64,000 nt of DNA from Xylona heveae TC161 (lineage: Eukaryota > Ascomycota > Xylonomycetes > Xylonales > Xylonaceae): contig NW_017264200.1 of assembly GCF_001619985.1 (NCBI RefSeq), positions 1,116,001 to 1,180,000 on the forward strand. Reading direction: 5' to 3'. This document shows, one piece after another, positions 12,478 to 22,457 of the stretch. Under the pieces are notes generated by a model that was not told the DNA's origin, did no database searches, and saw nothing but the letters and a program-made list of their open reading frames with translations. The translations under genes were made by a program, and so were the position numbers. How positions within the stretch are numbered: the first letter of the stretch is position 1; each line of letters begins with the position of its first letter.

Positions 12478-15253
12478 AATTGCGCGTTTGGGGATCATGG
12501 CTTTTATTTAAGAATCTTCTTTTCTCATTTAAGAAAGATAAAAGTTTGCATTTGCGGGCGGTCTATCTAGAGGTTATATTGCACCTGCCAATGGGGGCTT
12601 GTTTATATCCATGGCGCATTTCAAGTACATAGGGGAATAGTTCAGACATGAGTTTGCTTGATACTCTTACAACCATCTAGATGGTCGTATCGACCGTGCA
12701 GCTCTAACATGTGAAGTTGTGACGTGTCATTTCATTGAGGAGTCCTGGATCGAGTATTTTTATCTTGTTAATGCCCCGTCGAATGCAATTCCTGGCTTAT
12801 TGGCCTATCTCGATTTCGCTGCGAAATCTCCTGGCCCGAAGGTCGACAGAAATAGACCGTTTCGCCTCCTCCCACATAGTTATCCCCGACCAGTGCGCCA
12901 ATGTATCGCTTATCGCCTACGTATTTACTCCTGTTACCTCCAGCCAGTCCGGAGAGAAACACTGTGAAATCTTCAGTTTAAGCGCCGTGACCCGGTCCCT
13001 GTTGTTTTTCACCGTGCACGGAGGTGTCCCGGTAATTGTGAGCAGCCTTGGTCCTGAGAGGTATTATTCCTCCCCTGGATATACCGTAGTATAGTACTTT
13101 CTCCTGCATTAGTGGCGCGGCGTCGCGGTGTCACGGCGGCTAAAGTCTTTATTTTATTTATTTATTTTCTTTTACTTATTTTGATTTTTGATTTTTGATT
13201 TTCATTTGTTTTGGGTTCTTTTTTTTCTTTTTCTTTTCTTTTCTTTCGTTTTGGGTTCTTTCTTTCTTTCCTTCTTTTTCTTTTCCTTTTCATTTTTATT
13301 TTTTTTCGTCTTTATATAGTCAAGATAAGTATCTTATGAACATGACATGACATGAGTATTGCAATGTGATGTATCAGATTGGATTTGGCTGACATACTGT
13401 CATACAGTTACTCGGTGAAGTATTACAATTCACAGTGGATTGTGAGGACTGAGGAGAGACGAGTCGACGACGTTGTCACGTTGCAAGTGGCAGGCCACCA
13501 AGGTATTTTATACCGGTCGTCAGCAATAGAATAGCCGTGTTTTTTTTTTTTTTTTTTCGTTTGGTTTGTACTTGTGGACCTGTGGTAGTATAGTATCATG
13601 TAAATAAATCGTGATTTTCGATTCAATTGTCGAATAATACAATACATGTGACATGAAATATAATATGGGATAAAACCGGATATGCTAAAAAAAAAGATGG
13701 GCAGAAGGTAGGGTGGGGAGGGGGGAGAGAAGGGAAAAATGCTAAGAAAAAGACACAAAAATGTCGAAAAACACCAACCGAATTATTCTCTATACCGTTG
13801 AGCTTTGAAGCCAAGTCCATATGAAACCCATTCTGCGGAACCTACGAGTTTACGCATGCCATGCACTTGCAGCAGCGTGGTCCACGCGAAAATACACAGC
13901 ATGTTGGATCTTCATGGAAGTGGAATACCTTGATCTATGCTACATCTAGGCTAAAGACATATTGTAATACTACAGCCTACAGCGTTCCGACGTTAATTTA
14001 AATATGTGTATTTTGGAGGACGTGGGCAAAACAAGAGATGTTCTAGTCCAGAGGCTCAGAGCAGTTGGTTTCGAGGGCAGTCTGGCTGTGATTTGCTCAA
14101 GTTGAGGCACGTGAGAAAGACATGACCATAACTTTGTTGTACAAAGGGACATATTTTTTCGTGAAAGTTATGAGGAGATTATTTTGAACTCTTTAAGGCT
14201 GTTGTTGCATTACAAGTGGCATCTTAATGGGGGATCAAACTGCCTGGTTTACGTATGTACTCTCATCTGCCCGAGTATTGGCAGTCTCTTCTCATGCTGC
14301 TTGAAAGGACCTTTTATACTCTTTTGTTAAATGGTAATTTAGGTTTTTAGATAATAATTGGGAGTATCGTAGTCTTAATGGAATTATTTAAAATATCCCT
14401 ATACTTATGTTGCAATATTGTGAAGACAGGGAAGACAGGAATTTGAAGATTGTTCTTGGTCGAGCATGAACAATACTATTTGGATAAACCTGCAATGTTG
14501 CAGGCGTGAAAGTTGGCACTGAAATGTACAGGGCGCTTTAAAGGTATACGTAACTTTATACGAAAAGGGGGGTTTGGACCATGAATAACAATATTTTCTA
14601 GTACATAAAGATAATGATCAACCTATGTCTCCATGTTCCACCAGTACTATTTTCACTGCTCGAAAAATGTGGTCTTCGTTAGGTCCCCTTCTAAGTTCAG
14701 CCTTGTTGTCATTGATTTCGATGAAGACAGCTGGGAAACCTGTCACTATGTTCCAACCCAATTATGGGTTCCCAATTCTTCATCATGAGAAAGGAGCTGG
14801 TTTTTCCTGTCGTGCCTTTTCTGAAAAGGCTCAAGAGCAGCATGTAGAACTAAACCAAAGCTTTCTTTGAACCTTTGGTAGCATCGCCACAGACGCCCAA
14901 TTCTATCTTTATCTGCCATCATGGTCCATGACCAATGGTATCCCCCATTATGTGACGACACAATCCCAAAGTAATAGGGCTCATATCGCAGCGTCAAAGT
15001 GCAACCATTTTTCAATACATTTGATGGCGACGGTATGGTGGCATGGACTTGTCCAAATGGCGATGCAAAGCGTTTCTCGAGAAGAACGTCTTCTTGCATT
15101 TAGAACAAGCCATATCGCCTCAGCCAAAGTATGCTTGGTCGTTGGGCTCTTCTGTCGAGTCCTCCGGGCCGTACTCGTCCACGAACCATTAGATAACTCA
15201 AACTCCTTTCCGGCTATAGGAATGTGTGTAGCTAGACGGCTCCGATAAGCTTC
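12478..15253. other. Gene-poor AT-rich interval
   Basis: The first part is the CSE1 3' flank. A strongly T-rich tract lies at about 13140-13320, with a T run near 13540-13557. From about 13900 the base composition is AT-rich and no convincing gene is present except the broken coding relic described separately (about 14746-15240, minus). Confidence 0.55.
14746..15240 (-). pseudogene. Broken coding relic with a zinc-finger-like motif
   Basis: The minus strand reads like former coding sequence but is interrupted in every frame. One segment contains a C-x2-C motif followed by Phe, Leu and His spacing typical of C2H2-like fingers (ACSKC, then ALHRHL), preceded by an acidic stretch. A neighbouring frame has 117 open codons ending at 14746. 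Similar finger-like segments occur in repeated fungal sequences, so this may be a fossil of a mobile element, but I cannot name a family. It carries several breaks and is not expected to make a working protein. Confidence 0.35.
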
Positions 15254-15865
15254 TCACACCCTCTCATCAAAGGAACCTTTCTCAGCACCATATCCCGCCT
15301 GAGTCCACAGCTGTGGATTGCCATATCTGGCAGTAAACCACTCGAAAAAGTCTTTTGTTGCTGTTGTGACTTCACCTGCAAGCGGTCTTGTTCCATTTTT
15401 GGCAAGATACTTCAGCAAAAACTTGATATCGTGAGCATCCGCATCTTTCCTTTCGTCTGTGGCCCTGCCTAAGATACTTCGGCATTTGGCGTTTAATATC
15501 AGTGCCGGCTTGAGTATCTGCACGCCGTCGATAAAAACAGTCGGAGTCTCTGAATCGAAATTTTCTTTAAACAGAATAGGTGGCGTCAGTATCTCGATTC
15601 TTATAGGAATGTCCATTTCGGCTTGATAATATGTGTGTGCTGTTCGTGGCTCAACTGTGAAGCCTTCTCGGACTCGAAGTACGTTTCGGAATTGAGCTGT
15701 CTGGCCTTGAGGCACAACTAGATCAACATCATCTGTGCAACGTTGCGATCCCAGTAGTAGGCAAGCTGCGCCCCCTACAACTGCATATTTCCTGCTAGCG
15801 AACGCAATGCCTATAGCTTTTGCGGCCTCGAGTACAGCGCTTAAAACTTTTGGAGAAGAGGACAT
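15254..15865 (-). CDS. Nucleotidyltransferase-fold protein, 203 aa, function unknown
   Basis: A single-exon frame begins at ATG 15865-15863 and ends at 15254. Near residues 29-52 it has a YAVVGGAACLLLG segment followed by RCTDDVDLVV. That is the Gly-Gly plus Asp-x-Asp signature of the pol-beta/MNT nucleotidyltransferase fold. The remainder is short and has a helical C-terminal half, with no second recognisable domain. Proteins of this size and motif are scattered in fungal genomes as uncharacterised orphans, and the same fold occurs in bacterial AbiEii-type systems. The substrate is unknown. It lies alone in an AT-rich gene-poor stretch, beside a broken coding relic on the same strand, which may point to a transferred or fast-turnover gene. 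The fold call is reasonable, and function is not claimed. Confidence 0.7.
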   Translation of the reverse strand: MSSSPKVLSAVLEAAKAIGIAFASRKYAVVGGAACLLLGSQRCTDDVDLVVPQGQTAQFRNVLRVREGFTVEPRTAHTYYQAEMDIPIRIEILTPPILFKENFDSETPTVFIDGVQILKPALILNAKCRSILGRATDERKDADAHDIKFLLKYLAKNGTRPLAGEVTTATKDFFEWFTARYGNPQLWTQAGYGAEKGSFDERV

Positions 15866-18387
15866 GGTAGCGTTGAATGGATCTGAAGAGTAAGTTGTGT
15901 AATTCTGGTTTTCTTCCCGGAAGAGATTTTAGAAGATATACGAAGTACTCAAAAAGGAAACTTTCTTGGAGAAGTTATATATGAGAACTACTTGTACGTG
16001 GCAAAATGGACTAAATGATCGAACTTTTCAGAAGAGGTAGCTGCCGTTTCTGTGCTGTAACTAATTTAAATTGGGGCATAGCCGCATAAGTATTGACTTC
16101 TTTAGGTAGTGAGGAACAAAAGGATTGCTGCTACTCTGCAATATATACTGGCGCTGATAGCTGACGTGGCCTCAACAGCAGTTAATGTTGCGGTGGTAAA
16201 ACAGATAAGGAAAGCATTGAATGCTGAAGTAGGCGCATGCTAATATGTAGCGAGATCTGGTGCGTACATTCATGACTTCTACAGAAGGCAGAGAAATTTA
16301 TTATGTCATTGGGAATTGAACGTTGATATCATATAGCATATGCGAATGGCGGGAAAAAAGAGGCTACATTCTGAGGCCTTCAGTGACGTACGTGGAATAG
16401 TGACTGGCCTTTCGCCGGATCTGGATGAGCATAATACGGTATATTTTGTTTCTATTGTGTGTATCCGAATTTTATGCAAGTTGCAAAACGGATTGAATAC
16501 ATCGAGATGAAGCTTGATTGGCAGTTGGGCTACGCAGAGTAATTCATAACTATACTTAGTTGAGAACCCCTTCGGGCCCTTCCTAACGCAGATTGGAGGC
16601 CATATTACGATGCATACAGAAGATACAAAGAACTATGTCAACTTATTCACCGACGTAACATTCCACACCTGACCAATGTTCAACCGCGACCTAGACAGCG
16701 TAATGATATAGAAAAAATAATAAAATAAAATAAAAGATAGGGGAAAACCAAAGGGGTGCTGTATACAGAGTATGGCGAAAAAGTGTTTGGCATCAGTTGT
16801 TTGGTCCGCTCGGCCTTGAGACAACGCCAGTCGCTTAACCGAACCATTGACTTCTACGCGTTAAGCGCGGCTGCCATGCTGTCAGGCATGAGCCTTACCC
16901 CTGCAGCACTTGACATGTACGAGTCATCTTTCAGGATCAGGGGTTTCATTATTTTCAATTGTTTTGATTGATGCATATCTTTCTATCACATGTTTCTTTT
17001 ATGACGACAATGCTTTGTTTTTGTTGCTGTCTGTGTCCTCTTTTATGACATATCAATTGTCCGTGTGAAGATTCAATTGCTTTTGATAGCATCAAGCTGT
17101 GCCGCATATGACCACCTGTTCGCACGTTTTGCCATGCTTACTTCTTGAATGGCTGAAGCCCTACAGCCACCGCGTTTGTGTTCATATCTAGCTCGTTGCC
17201 TGCTACTGCCGGTTGACGTATAGCGCGCTCAGATACCTCGTCTGTGTCTTGCAATGAGACGAATGGCAATGCTTCGGGCGAGCCGCAAGTCTGACTCTCA
17301 GACAAAAGGTGTGGAGATTTTCCCTTCCTCATCTATGCTAGCCAGTAATGCTGGCCAGCAGTGATAAAAGGCGGGTCACACAGCCCCTAAGCTGGGAAAC
17401 CAAACGGACGATAGCCATTAAGATTAAAGGTGCGCACTCTGTCTTTCGTCATTTCATTCTCGCTCCTCAAAGTCCTTTTCCGTGGTCTGAAACTGCGGGG
17501 GAAAGTTGTTACTGTCTGTGTGTCGCTTGTTTGAGCATCTAAATCGTTTTGTTTGGTTCGTTTACAACACTTTCTACCCTCAACAGTCAACAGCTCTCAT
17601 ACCTAGAGTCTGACCTGTCATTTGCTTTTTCGAGAAGCGCTCTAACGTCATCAAGCATTTGTTTCTATCGTTACTTTCAAATCGGTATCCGATCATAACT
17701 CTTTCCGCGCAGGTTTTCCGCCACCCAGGTTTTAAGTTACTCGTTGGATAAGTTGCCAGTGCCTACAATTGGCTGATTGGGAGATTCAAGTCCTTAATTT
17801 TATGCGGCTTGGTTCCGGAAAATCCAAGTGCAGACATTTTAGCAGCTCAACTTGACATTCGTGTCTCGAATTTATTGGACGCGTCTAATCATTCCAATTG
17901 ATCGCTCCATCTCTGAGGTTTGATTCGACGGACTTCCATGACAACTTTCCGCGCGGTTCCGTGATGGGTAGATGCCTCAATTGGAGATGACGTCGGTTTA
18001 ATAGAAGCTACTTTGGCCATTAAATGCCGGCCAGCGTTATATATAAGAAGAGCTTGTTCATTCTCGAAGCCAGACTTTGCAAGAACAAATCCTCGCAGTA
18101 TAATTATTTTTTCATCTCCCACGGGTGGTTTTACAATTCTCGATCGATCACGAATTCCACCAAACCGTTCTTCTCATTTGCCGGCCAGCGTCCTGAATAA
18201 TAAGGACTTCGTCCTATTTGGAAGCCGGTCTTTGCAAAAACAACACCCAATTTTCAAATCTTTTCATCTGCGGCACCCAAATATAACGTCCTTGGTCATT
18301 TAAAATCCTATCAAGACGCTCTCCGCTCTTCTGGTTTGCGACCCCCTTGTCACGCTTCTTCAGTTGGCACATGAGCGACTCTTCATC
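15866..18387. other. Gene-poor AT-rich interval with a diverged duplication
   Basis: About 2.5 kb with no gene I can support. It holds the upstream region of the nucleotidyltransferase-fold gene and, at its right end, the upstream region of the Cys-rich secreted protein. Two diverged copies of a roughly 110 bp segment lie at about 18022 and 18178. A 64-codon frame at 17138-17332 (minus) starts with ATG but has no recognisable features. Confidence 0.5.
18022..18292. repeat. Diverged direct duplication of about 110 bp
   Basis: Two segments, about 18022-18130 and 18178-18292, start with the same TGCCGGCCAGCGT. They then share AATAAG-like, GAAGCC(A/G)G(A/T)CTTTGCAA(G/A)AACAA and TTTTCATCT blocks at matching spacing, roughly 156 bp apart. 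The match is clear by eye but imperfect, so the duplication is old. It lies just upstream of the Cys-rich secreted protein gene. On the minus strand both copies read as a GF(V)xAK(S/T)GF-like peptide, so a decayed coding origin is possible. Confidence 0.55.
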
Positions 18388-18664
18388 ATGCGTCTCAACT
18401 TCTTTCTCTGGATGCTCCTGCCGTTGTTCATCGATTCGATTCAAGCGCTGCCCCACAAGACAACGAGCCCCGCCCAGACAATGTGTCAAGAAGAATTTAC
18501 TTTATGCCAATATGAATACGGTACATGCCTAGAAGAGTGTACACAAGCTTGCGACTTAGAATCTTGTCCATGCAATTGTGTCGCATGTGTAAGTCGGGTC
18601 CCATATGTCCACACATTATAGGCCTGCTTTTGGCTAATGGCTCGTCTAGGTGAATAAGTGTTAG
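18388..18664 (+). CDS. Small secreted cysteine-rich protein, 71 aa
   Basis: Exon 1 is 18388-18588 and exon 2 is 18650-18664. The 61-nt intron has a GTAAGT donor, a GCTAAT branch site and a TCTAG acceptor. The start is the ATG at 18388, giving MRLNFFLWMLLPLFIDSIQA, a clear signal peptide of about 20 residues. The mature part of about 50 residues holds ten cysteines (starting near residue 33), and the splice adds the last one (VNKC then TAG), making the count even as expected for disulfide pairing. The size, secretion signal and Cys density resemble fungal small secreted or effector-like proteins, but I recognise no named family. The gene sits in a gene-poor AT-rich stretch with a duplicated upstream segment. 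Expression is unproven. Confidence 0.6.
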
Positions 18665-18979
18665 CCTCCGTCCCTGAAGTTTCAATAGCGGCACTGGCCG
18701 TTAGAAGCGTCGAGTTTCCTCTATATTATTTGACAGAGGGAGGACATCGCGACAGGCGGACATTTGCAGGGAAGTGAAGTCTTTTATTCTGGTACAAGTG
18801 GTCTAGATAATTGCATAACCTTGCCGAGTCAGCTCGAAGAGATATTTAGCTTTGGGGTATGAGGAAAATCATTGCGAGCACGCTTGCTTGTGGAGGAACT
18901 GCCTTGGAAATGACAGGAAGACTTTACTTTGATTCGGATTGCATCCGAAACGAATAAATTGATTATTTCTATTTTTTTA

Positions 18980-19009
18980 TCGTATTATCGTATTATCGTA
19001 TTATCGTAT
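18980..19009. repeat. 8-bp tandem repeat (TCGTATTA)n
   Basis: Three full copies and a partial fourth copy of TCGTATTA in an AT-rich intergenic tract. A simple microsatellite-like array. Confidence 0.8.
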
Positions 19010-19709
19010 AAGACTACTACTATTGCCGCTTCGCGAACGCATTTCCTACGCAGTCGTGTCTCCCACGTGTGATGTTAACTAGCATATCGAAGGCAGCTTA
19101 GACCGTATGAGCATCTATAAACAATGACAAAAAAGACCTTTCCCCAGATTCAATATATTTAAAATTCCTCTGCTAGTTGTAAAGCTGATTATCTTCACTG
19201 CAATTTAATTGACCTGGGCACAGATAAATGGCAAGGATGGCGAATGAGCTCCAATCCACTTTCGCCCACGTGCACTGCTCTCCACGGCCCCCAACATCAT
19301 TCCCGGGCCCCACCAACGGGATCAACTACCTAGCTGACTGCATAGAGCTAGATCGGTTCGGAAACTACAAAAGCTTGGCAATCTCTCTAATCCCGCGTAT
19401 CATTCAGAAATGCTCTCTCGAATGGTCTTCGAACGATAGTAAAAATTATTACTATACCATTCCGTCAATGAGCTCTTTCTAAAGAGGATGAGGCTATATC
19501 GCAACGTTCTCAAAGTTAATTTCAGCCTGAGTGTCGCTTCTAGTTGAATCTCAGGAGGTCGGTCCGGCCGGGAGGGGATCTTTCCAAGATTCAGGGGTGC
19601 CCGGTTCCCGCCTTGGCGACATCGCGTCTTATTCGCTATATAATTTGTGGCTGATCCTTGAGAGGCAACATTGACTCTCAAAGCGCTCTTGGTGCTGCAC
19701 TGAGCCAAT

Positions 19710-19735
19710 CCCCCATGTCTGTTCAGACATGGGGG
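19710..19735. other. Strong hairpin (12-bp arms, 2-nt loop)
   Basis: CCCCCATGTCTG is followed by TT and then its exact reverse complement CAGACATGGGGG. It lies in a region without genes and has no T-run directly after it. It could be a transposon-end remnant, a protein-binding palindrome or a structured RNA stem, and the sequence alone does not decide. Confidence 0.8.
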
Positions 19736-20390
19736 AGAGCGATGTGATAGTACTGTAGGTCCCATCCCTCGCCTCGATTTGCTCGATATAGCTAAGCGGT
19801 CGAAAGTTGTCTCACCAAGCTGACGCCGCTCTTTGCAAGGTTGGCGATGGTTTCTTTTTCGGGAGTCTCAGTTCTCCATCACGGCAGAGCCTAATGTATT
19901 TTTTGAATATTGCTATTGGTGTCTGCCCTAAGGCAGCCACCACGATAAGGCGGCCGCATCCATTTCGACCTGTCTCCTATCCTCGTGCGAGTATTGGGAA
20001 GAGAGTAGAGGGTATAAGGCGCCTGAGAATGGGACCCGCATATGGGGCTGGAACAGCTCTTCTCGAAAAAGGTACGACTGGGACCCATTTAGAGTTTCAG
20101 CCGCACTGGATAATGTCCAAACCATTAATAAAGTCGTATACCCGAAGCCTCCGCCCAAATCCGTGGTGCTCAATTACAGACGAGTGCCAAAGGTTTCTGG
20201 GTTGATGCAGTAGCTGAAGGGCCTTTCAGCGCGCCCTGTTCGCTGTTTGCCGAAATTGCGATTTTGAATGTTCAATATCTTCTCTGAGCCTGGAAATTGT
20301 GCGTCTGTCTATAAGGAGCGGTATCTGGCTGCAAATGTGACTAATAGGAAGCAAGCAAATTCCGATCATTAAACGGCACAATCCTGCAAA

Positions 20391-22457
20391 ATGGAGAGTC
20401 AAGCGACCTCGACCGAACCATATGTATACACTGGGCCATGGATCAACTGGTCTCATGGGCTCATCCTCGGATCCACCCTCACGCTCAAGGTCAGCCATGG
20501 AGGACTTCTCACGGCCTTCCTCGCATTGTTTGTTAGTATGGCAGGTGGACAGGCATGGAACATTCTTGCGTATATTATCCATCAATGCAGAGCTCGACAG
20601 CGCGATCGGGATGGTTACCATCATCAGCAGCAAGCAATTCTTCGCAATACTGGGACAGCAGGTGCGGCTGCTTATGAATTTGCCCGAATGATATTTCCTT
20701 GGTGGCGACGCGCACGCTTTCCCGTTTGGCGATCTCTTCCTTTGGCATTCGCTGCTTTGTTGAACTTGGCTCTCTTTGCTGTCGCTGGTGTCTTTTCATC
20801 TGAGGTGACAAAATCCACTGGCAACGAAACTCTAATACGAAGCCCCCACTGCGGTTTTGTGTTCTTGGATTCGAACACATCCTCCGAAGCTCAAATCTTA
20901 GCATTGCAGTCCATTGCCTTGAATGAGACCCTTGCGGCTGCCAACTACGCTCGCGCCTGCTACGGTTCGAATCCAGATCCACTGCAATGCAATCAATTCA
21001 CTCGGCGCGAGATTTCCTGGAAGGAGAACGCTAACGCTTCCTGTCCCTTTGAATCTGGCTTGTGTTTCTTTTCAGATACCGCTGCCTATCAGATGGACAC
21101 TGGCTTGATTGATTCCCACGACGTGCTTGGTGTAAACGCTCCCGAGTATGACAGAGTAGAATTCCGCAAAAGCACCACTTGCGCTCCGCTTCATTTCAAA
21201 GAGTTCAACCGGGTTGAGAACGATACAAATTTTGGCGTTGCCGGGGACCAATTCGAGCGGCTTTACATGGGCCCCGTTAATCAAGTCTCTAACTGGACGT
21301 TCCAATACAATCTCCATGCTCCATTAGATGGTTTCGGATATGAACTCACGTGAGTTGCTTGAACGAACCCGTCCATAGTTTCAAAATCTTCTCGTAAAGC
21401 TTAGGCTAATTATTTTCAAACCAGTTCAATGTTTTCAAATGTGGGCGACAGTGCAGCTTCCTGGACCCCAGTACCGGAGCTAAACCGCACCGACGGAGAC
21501 ATTTCAATATATATTCTCACACCCAATTCCATTTCGTACCAAAGCCCGGTAGATGACCCGTTCTATGCTGCGCACGATGAGCGCTGGGAGGTGGTTGGGA
21601 AGCTGAATTACACGTATTACCTGACAGACTTTTACCTCCATGTCATCGGATGCGTTGACCAGTACCAATATTGCAATCCAACCAATGGAGAATGCACACC
21701 GTTGACAGGCTTGACGCCGGCGCATGCCGCCATTGATAGGCTTGGATTCAACGCTGCACAATCCTCTGTTGCTTCACGTATCGCTCTTACGGGTACCTAT
21801 ATTTCCACGTATTATTCGGTCAACCCGCTGGGCACGGCAGCTCTTCAGGCCACTGAATCTCTATACCAAAAGAGTCAAGGTCCACTACCGAACAACCAAT
21901 GGATCAATGAGGTTCAGAGCTGGTATAACGCCAGCTTAGCAAAGCTTCAGCGCATGACGGTCGAATATGCATCTGGTCCTTCCTCCACGCTCCCATTTGG
22001 CGCGTATTTGCAACAATACGACGACGAAAATTCCCAAAGAATGTGCAGGAACCAAAAGGCTCGCCAAAATGGTGACTATACGTCATTCAGCGTGCTCGGC
22101 ATTGCAATCATCTTGGTTGTCGGGTCAATTATCATTCTAACCAGCATGTGCCTCGAGATGATCGTCGCATGGATCCAGGTCAGGTACGAATTTGGTCTGC
22201 ATCGACATCTCCAATGGGTTCTCGATGAGAAGCTTCAATTGCAACGCATGGCATATGAAGAAGCCGGTATGGGCACCTGGTCAGGCGGCACCGACGTCGT
22301 TCCTGTGACGCAGATGGGCGACGTCTTCGGTATGCCGCCTGGCGTCGACCCCGCTCATCCCCGGCTTGGACGGAACAGTCTTGGTCCCAGTGCCGTTTTC
22401 GAAAATGATGGCCTGCTGAAGGATAAGACGGTCTCCCCGCACATTACTGAATTCTAG
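20391..22457 (+). CDS. Membrane protein of unknown function, 663 aa
   Basis: Two exons, 20391-21349 and 21425-22457, are joined by a 75-nt intron (GTGAGT to CCAG). The phase closes at 1992 nt. Hydrophobic segments lie at about residues 25-58 and 105-130, near the N terminus. One more at about 550-578 (LGIAIILVVGSIIILTSMCL) comes before a short cytoplasmic-type tail. The roughly 400-residue stretch between them is rich in N-x-S/T sites and has several cysteines, suggesting a glycosylated lumenal or extracellular domain. I recognise no catalytic motif. The layout resembles lineage-specific fungal membrane proteins of unknown function. It is convergent with TRS120. Confidence 0.8.

Larger units (their letters stand above)
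18665..20390. other. Gene-poor interval with tandem repeat and hairpin
   Basis: About 1.7 kb with no gene I can support. It contains an 8-bp tandem repeat at 18980-19009 and a 26-nt near-perfect palindrome at 19710-19735. Frames at 19228-19482 (plus), 19400-19765 (minus) and 19807-20205 (plus) are open, but they have no domain, signal or splice support. The right end is presumably the promoter of the membrane protein gene at 20391. Confidence 0.5.

Noticed and set aside
17138-17332. 64-codon minus-strand frame with ATG
   Set aside because: The composition looks protein-like, but there is no domain, signal or splice evidence, and such a length is expected by chance.
18589-18621. Alternative 33-nt intron in the Cys-rich peptide gene
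   Set aside because: It is too short for fungal introns seen here, and the 61-nt choice has a proper branch site and yields an even Cys count.
19228-20205. Three open frames (19228-19482 +, 19400-19765 -, 19807-20205 +)
   Set aside because: They overlap on opposite strands, and two lack an ATG at their starts. None has recognisable features.
20964-20974. GGTTCGAATCC, a perfect tRNA B-box-like sequence
   Set aside because: It lies inside the membrane-protein coding frame (CYGSNPDP). No A-box or cloverleaf surrounds it and no terminator T-run follows.
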